This document shows positions 61,027-64,000 of a DNA stretch of 64,000 bases, piece after piece; within the stretch, counting starts at the first letter, position 1, and every line of letters begins with the position of its first letter. The stretch is from Siphonodentalium dalli (taxonomy: Eukaryota; Mollusca; Scaphopoda; Gadilida; Siphonodentaliidae). A program made the translations under genes and the position numbers. Location of the stretch: assembly GCA_032622095.1 (NCBI GenBank), contig CP136065.1:117531195-117595194 (forward strand), written 5' to 3'. Under the pieces are notes generated by a model. The model worked only from the letters and a program-made list of their open reading frames with translations. It made no database searches and was not told the origin of the DNA.

Positions 61027-62610
61027 GTGACGTTTACACATAGCCGGTGAAGCCGTTACCCGGCGAACCCGTTAGCCGGCGAAGGTTGGGCAGAGTGTTT
61101 ACACATCGCCGGCGAAGATACGCATATATTCATGTGTCTCCTTTACTTGTTAATAGTTTTCGTTTTAGTTCTCACTGAACTGCAATATGATATTGCTGTA
61201 CACCTGTAAACATCTAGCCGCTTCCTGTTAGAGATATGGTTGGGCAGTATAGTGAAATGAAACTTTTTAGAAATGGAAATGCCGAAATTATTAATATCCA
61301 ACTCAAACTTTCAGGTATTGCTATTGTTAATTTTATAAATATTTAAAAAACATTGTTAATGGTTTGTTTGTGTTCATATACAGCCTGTGAAGTAAGTGTC
61401 GCACCAAAAGCATGGCCATTGTCAGTTTTGAGATCTTTTCGTCCCATACATCTACAAATTGGTGTCTAATAATTCGGATTGGATTTTATACTATATATAT
61501 AAGTTTCAACATCGCGAATCAAATGTGACACATTTTCCGTTTGCACATTATACAATCAAATATGTTTTTCATTTTACTCGGGCGTTCACCATGTCCATGT
61601 ATATAGGGCCGTGGCGATGGGGGTGTCTCATCCCAACTTTAATCAAAATATTCAACAGCTGGAAATTTCATACCTGACACGGCAATAGTTGGACATTTGA
61701 CATCAGCAATATATTGAAATTGTTCTCGTAGTTTTATTTTCAACAATTTGTTATTGGTGATTTCTTTAGGCAACATTTGCTTATTTTTTTACCAAATTGT
61801 TGGACTGAAATGACCATCAGTTGGAAATGATCCAACCTTATTAGAGGTGCGTCAAGTTTGGAAAATGTCCAACAATTGGAAATCTTAAGGCTGGATGCTA
61901 GGATTTTGCAATTTTCAGGTTCAGATTAAAAAAAATTCTCACACCTGGCCATAACCACGGTCGGTCGATAAATTCCAAAGATGAACAGTCCCACACCTCC
62001 AAATCAGGCCCTCTAGACCCGTCCCTGTGTAAATATGTCCACGGCGCACTCATATTTAGATTATTGAACTAATTGTCCATTAAGTTTGAATCCATAGAAA
62101 CGTGCCATCCCATTTCTTCCATATATATACGGACATACATGTACATGAATTAATTCCCTCGAATGCGCAACAGACGTACCATGCACATGCAGAGTACGTG
62201 TACCATCATCGGTTAGTATTTATAATAATAGCTTATAACCAAGGTGCGTGACCACCGACCTGACAGCTGATTAGAGACAATCAAACTGGCACACTGACCA
62301 ATATATACACAGGTGAAAAGCGGGCTGGTCTATCAGCGATTGCACAATAATATTGTTCGAGTTAATTGTTGAAAGGAAATCACCCATGACGGCATGACCC
62401 CAGATAAACATCTAACTTAACCGCAGAGCGAATTACAATCCATACGACAATCAGGTGCTTGTACTAAATCATTTTATCCAAAAGTTGAAAACCGTATAGC
62501 TGAGTATCCGGATAGCCGTAATTCTTATCCGGCGAAGTATAAACACTCTATTGTTATCGCTGCCGGCTAAAGCGACTGCGATCTTCGCCGGGTAATGTAT
62601 AAACACCCCC
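61027..62610. mobile_element. TIR-bearing DNA transposon remnant, 1.58 kb
   Basis: The ends are inverted: gtgacgtttacacatagcc on the left and the complement of gggggtgtttatacattacc on the right. Each end has a second, internal copy of gtgttta.ac followed by cgccgg.gaag. The inverted similarity extends about 90 bp with divergence. TTAG flanks both ends (61023-61026, 62611-62614) and may be a 4-bp target duplication. No recognisable transposase. The superfamily is not assigned. Confidence 0.65.
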
Positions 62611-62707
62611 TTAGTGTCCTAAGAATGCATAGTCGTTGTATTAAGTCAGAAAATTACCACGTGATACTTTCGATTCATATGATTTCGAATAAGTTGGGAG
62701 AGACTGT

Positions 62708-62751
62708 CAACAACAACAACAACAACAACAACAAAAACAACAACAACAAAA
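62708..62751. repeat. (CAA)n microsatellite
   Basis: caacaacaac tract with two aaaa interruptions. Confidence 0.95.
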
Positions 62752-63115
62752 ACTTTTACCATTATACATGTAAATAACATATATAATTGTTTAATGCCAT
62801 GTCCTTTTTTTTTTCACTTGAGTGTCTGGTGATCGGGAGAGATGTAGCATATAAGTGGCCCCGCACTTGTTCTTCACTCCCGTTGCTGAATGTATGTATG
62901 TATATGCATACATTGCGAATAGCTATGTTTAAACGAACGAATTCGGCCCAAAACGTACTCTGTCGCTTCGCGTCAACGGGCATTCGGCGCATGCAGAACT
63001 CACTCGGCCGCTTCGCGCGTTTTGAGTCCATGTCGCTCGGTAATTATCACTCACAGATATGCATATGGACATGCGTTTGGTGGATTTACTTAACTTTTCT
63101 AATTCTATCTTGCAG

Positions 63116-63202
63116 GAATGAACATCTTCGTTGCCTTTTTTGTTCTTATGTTATTATTGGAAGAAAATTTGCCAACAGCGGCCAAGGAAATGCCGCTTTT
63201 AG
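63116..63202 (+). CDS. nAChR subunit exon: M2 pore helix
   Basis: An 87-bp exon between ctatcttgcag and gtaggt, the same size as the M2 exon of vertebrate alpha7-type genes. It completes Gly (pore position 4') and reads MNIFVAFFVLMLLLEENLPT then AAKEMPLL, ending one base into the next Gly codon. Aligned to alpha7, 2' is Gln, 6' Asn, 9' Val (Leu in most nAChRs), 13' Val, 16' Leu, 19' Glu and 20' Glu. Together with the Pro-Ala at -2'/-1' from the previous exon it makes an unusual pore. M3 and later exons are beyond the window. Confidence 0.95.
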
Positions 63203-64000
63203 GTAGGTATATAAATACATGCAGTATCTGAGAAAAACATGTTCCAAACGAAGTTTCCCTCACATATTGCTATATGTAAGAAGTTACAGGTCATAAGATA
63301 GAATCAGAAAGTAGTTATTAAACATCAACTCTTAGTTTCATATGGTAACTTGATACGTCAAGCAAACATATAATGATAATGCCACATCATATTTGAAATT
63401 GTTTGAATGGGAATAAACCATTATCATATTTTATTCGAAGGAGTAGATGGAAAATGAAACTGCGGAAAAGCGATCGATATGCATTCTGAGTTAGGGTCGA
63501 ATATATCGCTAAACCATACTTTATAGAAAAACAATGGTGTATTTTTTGTCAATTACTTAATGAAAATTTAATCTGGCGCTCTGGTCTGTGATGCATTGTG
63601 CAGGAATAATGACTTAAATACGCCCTTCACCACTATATCATGCACGGGTTAATACATTCAGTACCATGACTACCGTCACATTGGAAAGCATTTGTGAAGA
63701 AAAATAGAAAACTAACTTATATAAGAATCTGATATTATTGAAACTGTAAAGTTCATTGACAAGACATGTAATGTATTCTATACTCATTTTCCCGGAAAAG
63801 CTAATAGAAACTCCAAATCAAGTACAATCAATATGGCAAGAACGTATTGGCATGTCAGATTATGATACAAAAGAGTATACCAATTAACTGATGACACAGT
63901 GCTTCAAGCTTTCCAGTACAACATATTCCAAGATACAATTCACACAAGTTCAAAGTTATTCAAATATAAAATATTAAAAGCTGAGTTATGCACATTCTGT
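63203..64000. other. Start of the next receptor intron
   Basis: Donor gtaggt followed by AT-rich sequence. No exon encoding M3 was found before the window ends. Confidence 0.6.

Larger units (their letters stand above)
23286..63202 (+). other. Partial nAChR alpha-type gene, span of four visible exons
   Basis: The four exons total 861 bp and are separated by introns of about 25,014, 7,351 and 6,691 bp. Phases join correctly: exon 1 ends between codons, exon 2 ends after two bases of Tyr, and exon 3 ends after one base of Gly. The gene encodes a pentameric Cys-loop ligand-gated channel subunit acting at the plasma membrane. The signal-peptide exon upstream and the M3, cytoplasmic loop and M4 exons downstream are not in view. 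The introns are crowded with transposable elements on both strands. Confidence 0.9.

Overview
This is animal (eukaryotic) genomic DNA: AT-rich, gene-poor and full of decayed transposable elements. Its only convincing host gene is a partial nicotinic acetylcholine receptor (nAChR) alpha-type subunit on the + strand. Four exons with good splice sites are visible (23286-23494, 48509-48618, 55970-56424, 63116-63202). The signal-peptide exon, the M3/M4 exons and the stop codon are not seen; the end of the gene lies to the right of the window. The pore-lining exon junction reads Ser-Pro-Ala-Lys where cation-selective nAChRs have Ser-Gly-Glu-Lys. That Pro-Ala signature is known from anion-selective molluscan nAChRs (described in the snail Lymnaea). 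Together with the repeat content (CR1/jockey-like LINEs, one with a 2A-like NPGP motif) it makes a mollusc, perhaps a gastropod, the best guess. The organism is inferred, not proven.

Layout. 1-8.7 kb: decayed, protein-like but unidentified reading frames plus one recognisable reverse-transcriptase (RT) relic at about 5 kb. 8.7-23.3 kb: repeats, including a 28-bp minisatellite (10.4-11.25 kb), two tandem TTAA-flanked foldback elements (11.27-13.11 kb), a piggyBac-type miniature element with nested palindromes (17.19-17.58 kb), a 1.8-kb piggyBac remnant that keeps a transposase N-terminus and a nested insertion (19.36-21.15 kb), and a LINE 3' end (21.3-22.17 kb).

23.3-63.2 kb is the receptor gene. 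Intron 1 (about 25 kb) holds a 211-bp palindrome, a duplicated hairpin repeat, at least six LINE fragments on both strands, a 1.2-kb foldback element with 15-bp-unit arms, a 494-bp TTAA element and a 976-bp hAT-type element with a perfect 8-bp target duplication. Intron 2 (about 7.35 kb) holds a 30-bp minisatellite in three blocks, a second copy of the TTAA element inserted in it, and the best-preserved LINE (50.7-54.2 kb, minus strand; endonuclease plus RT, two nonsense codons and two frameshifts). Intron 3 (about 6.7 kb) holds a second copy of the 17-kb repeat, which gives the empty site of the piggyBac-type insertion, another TTAA element, a duplicated microsatellite-tailed repeat and a 1.6-kb terminal-inverted-repeat element.

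Apart from the receptor no genes work together here. The rest is a record of layered transposon insertions, several datable relative to each other by nesting. No RNA gene, CRISPR array, promoter or bacterial-type feature was found.
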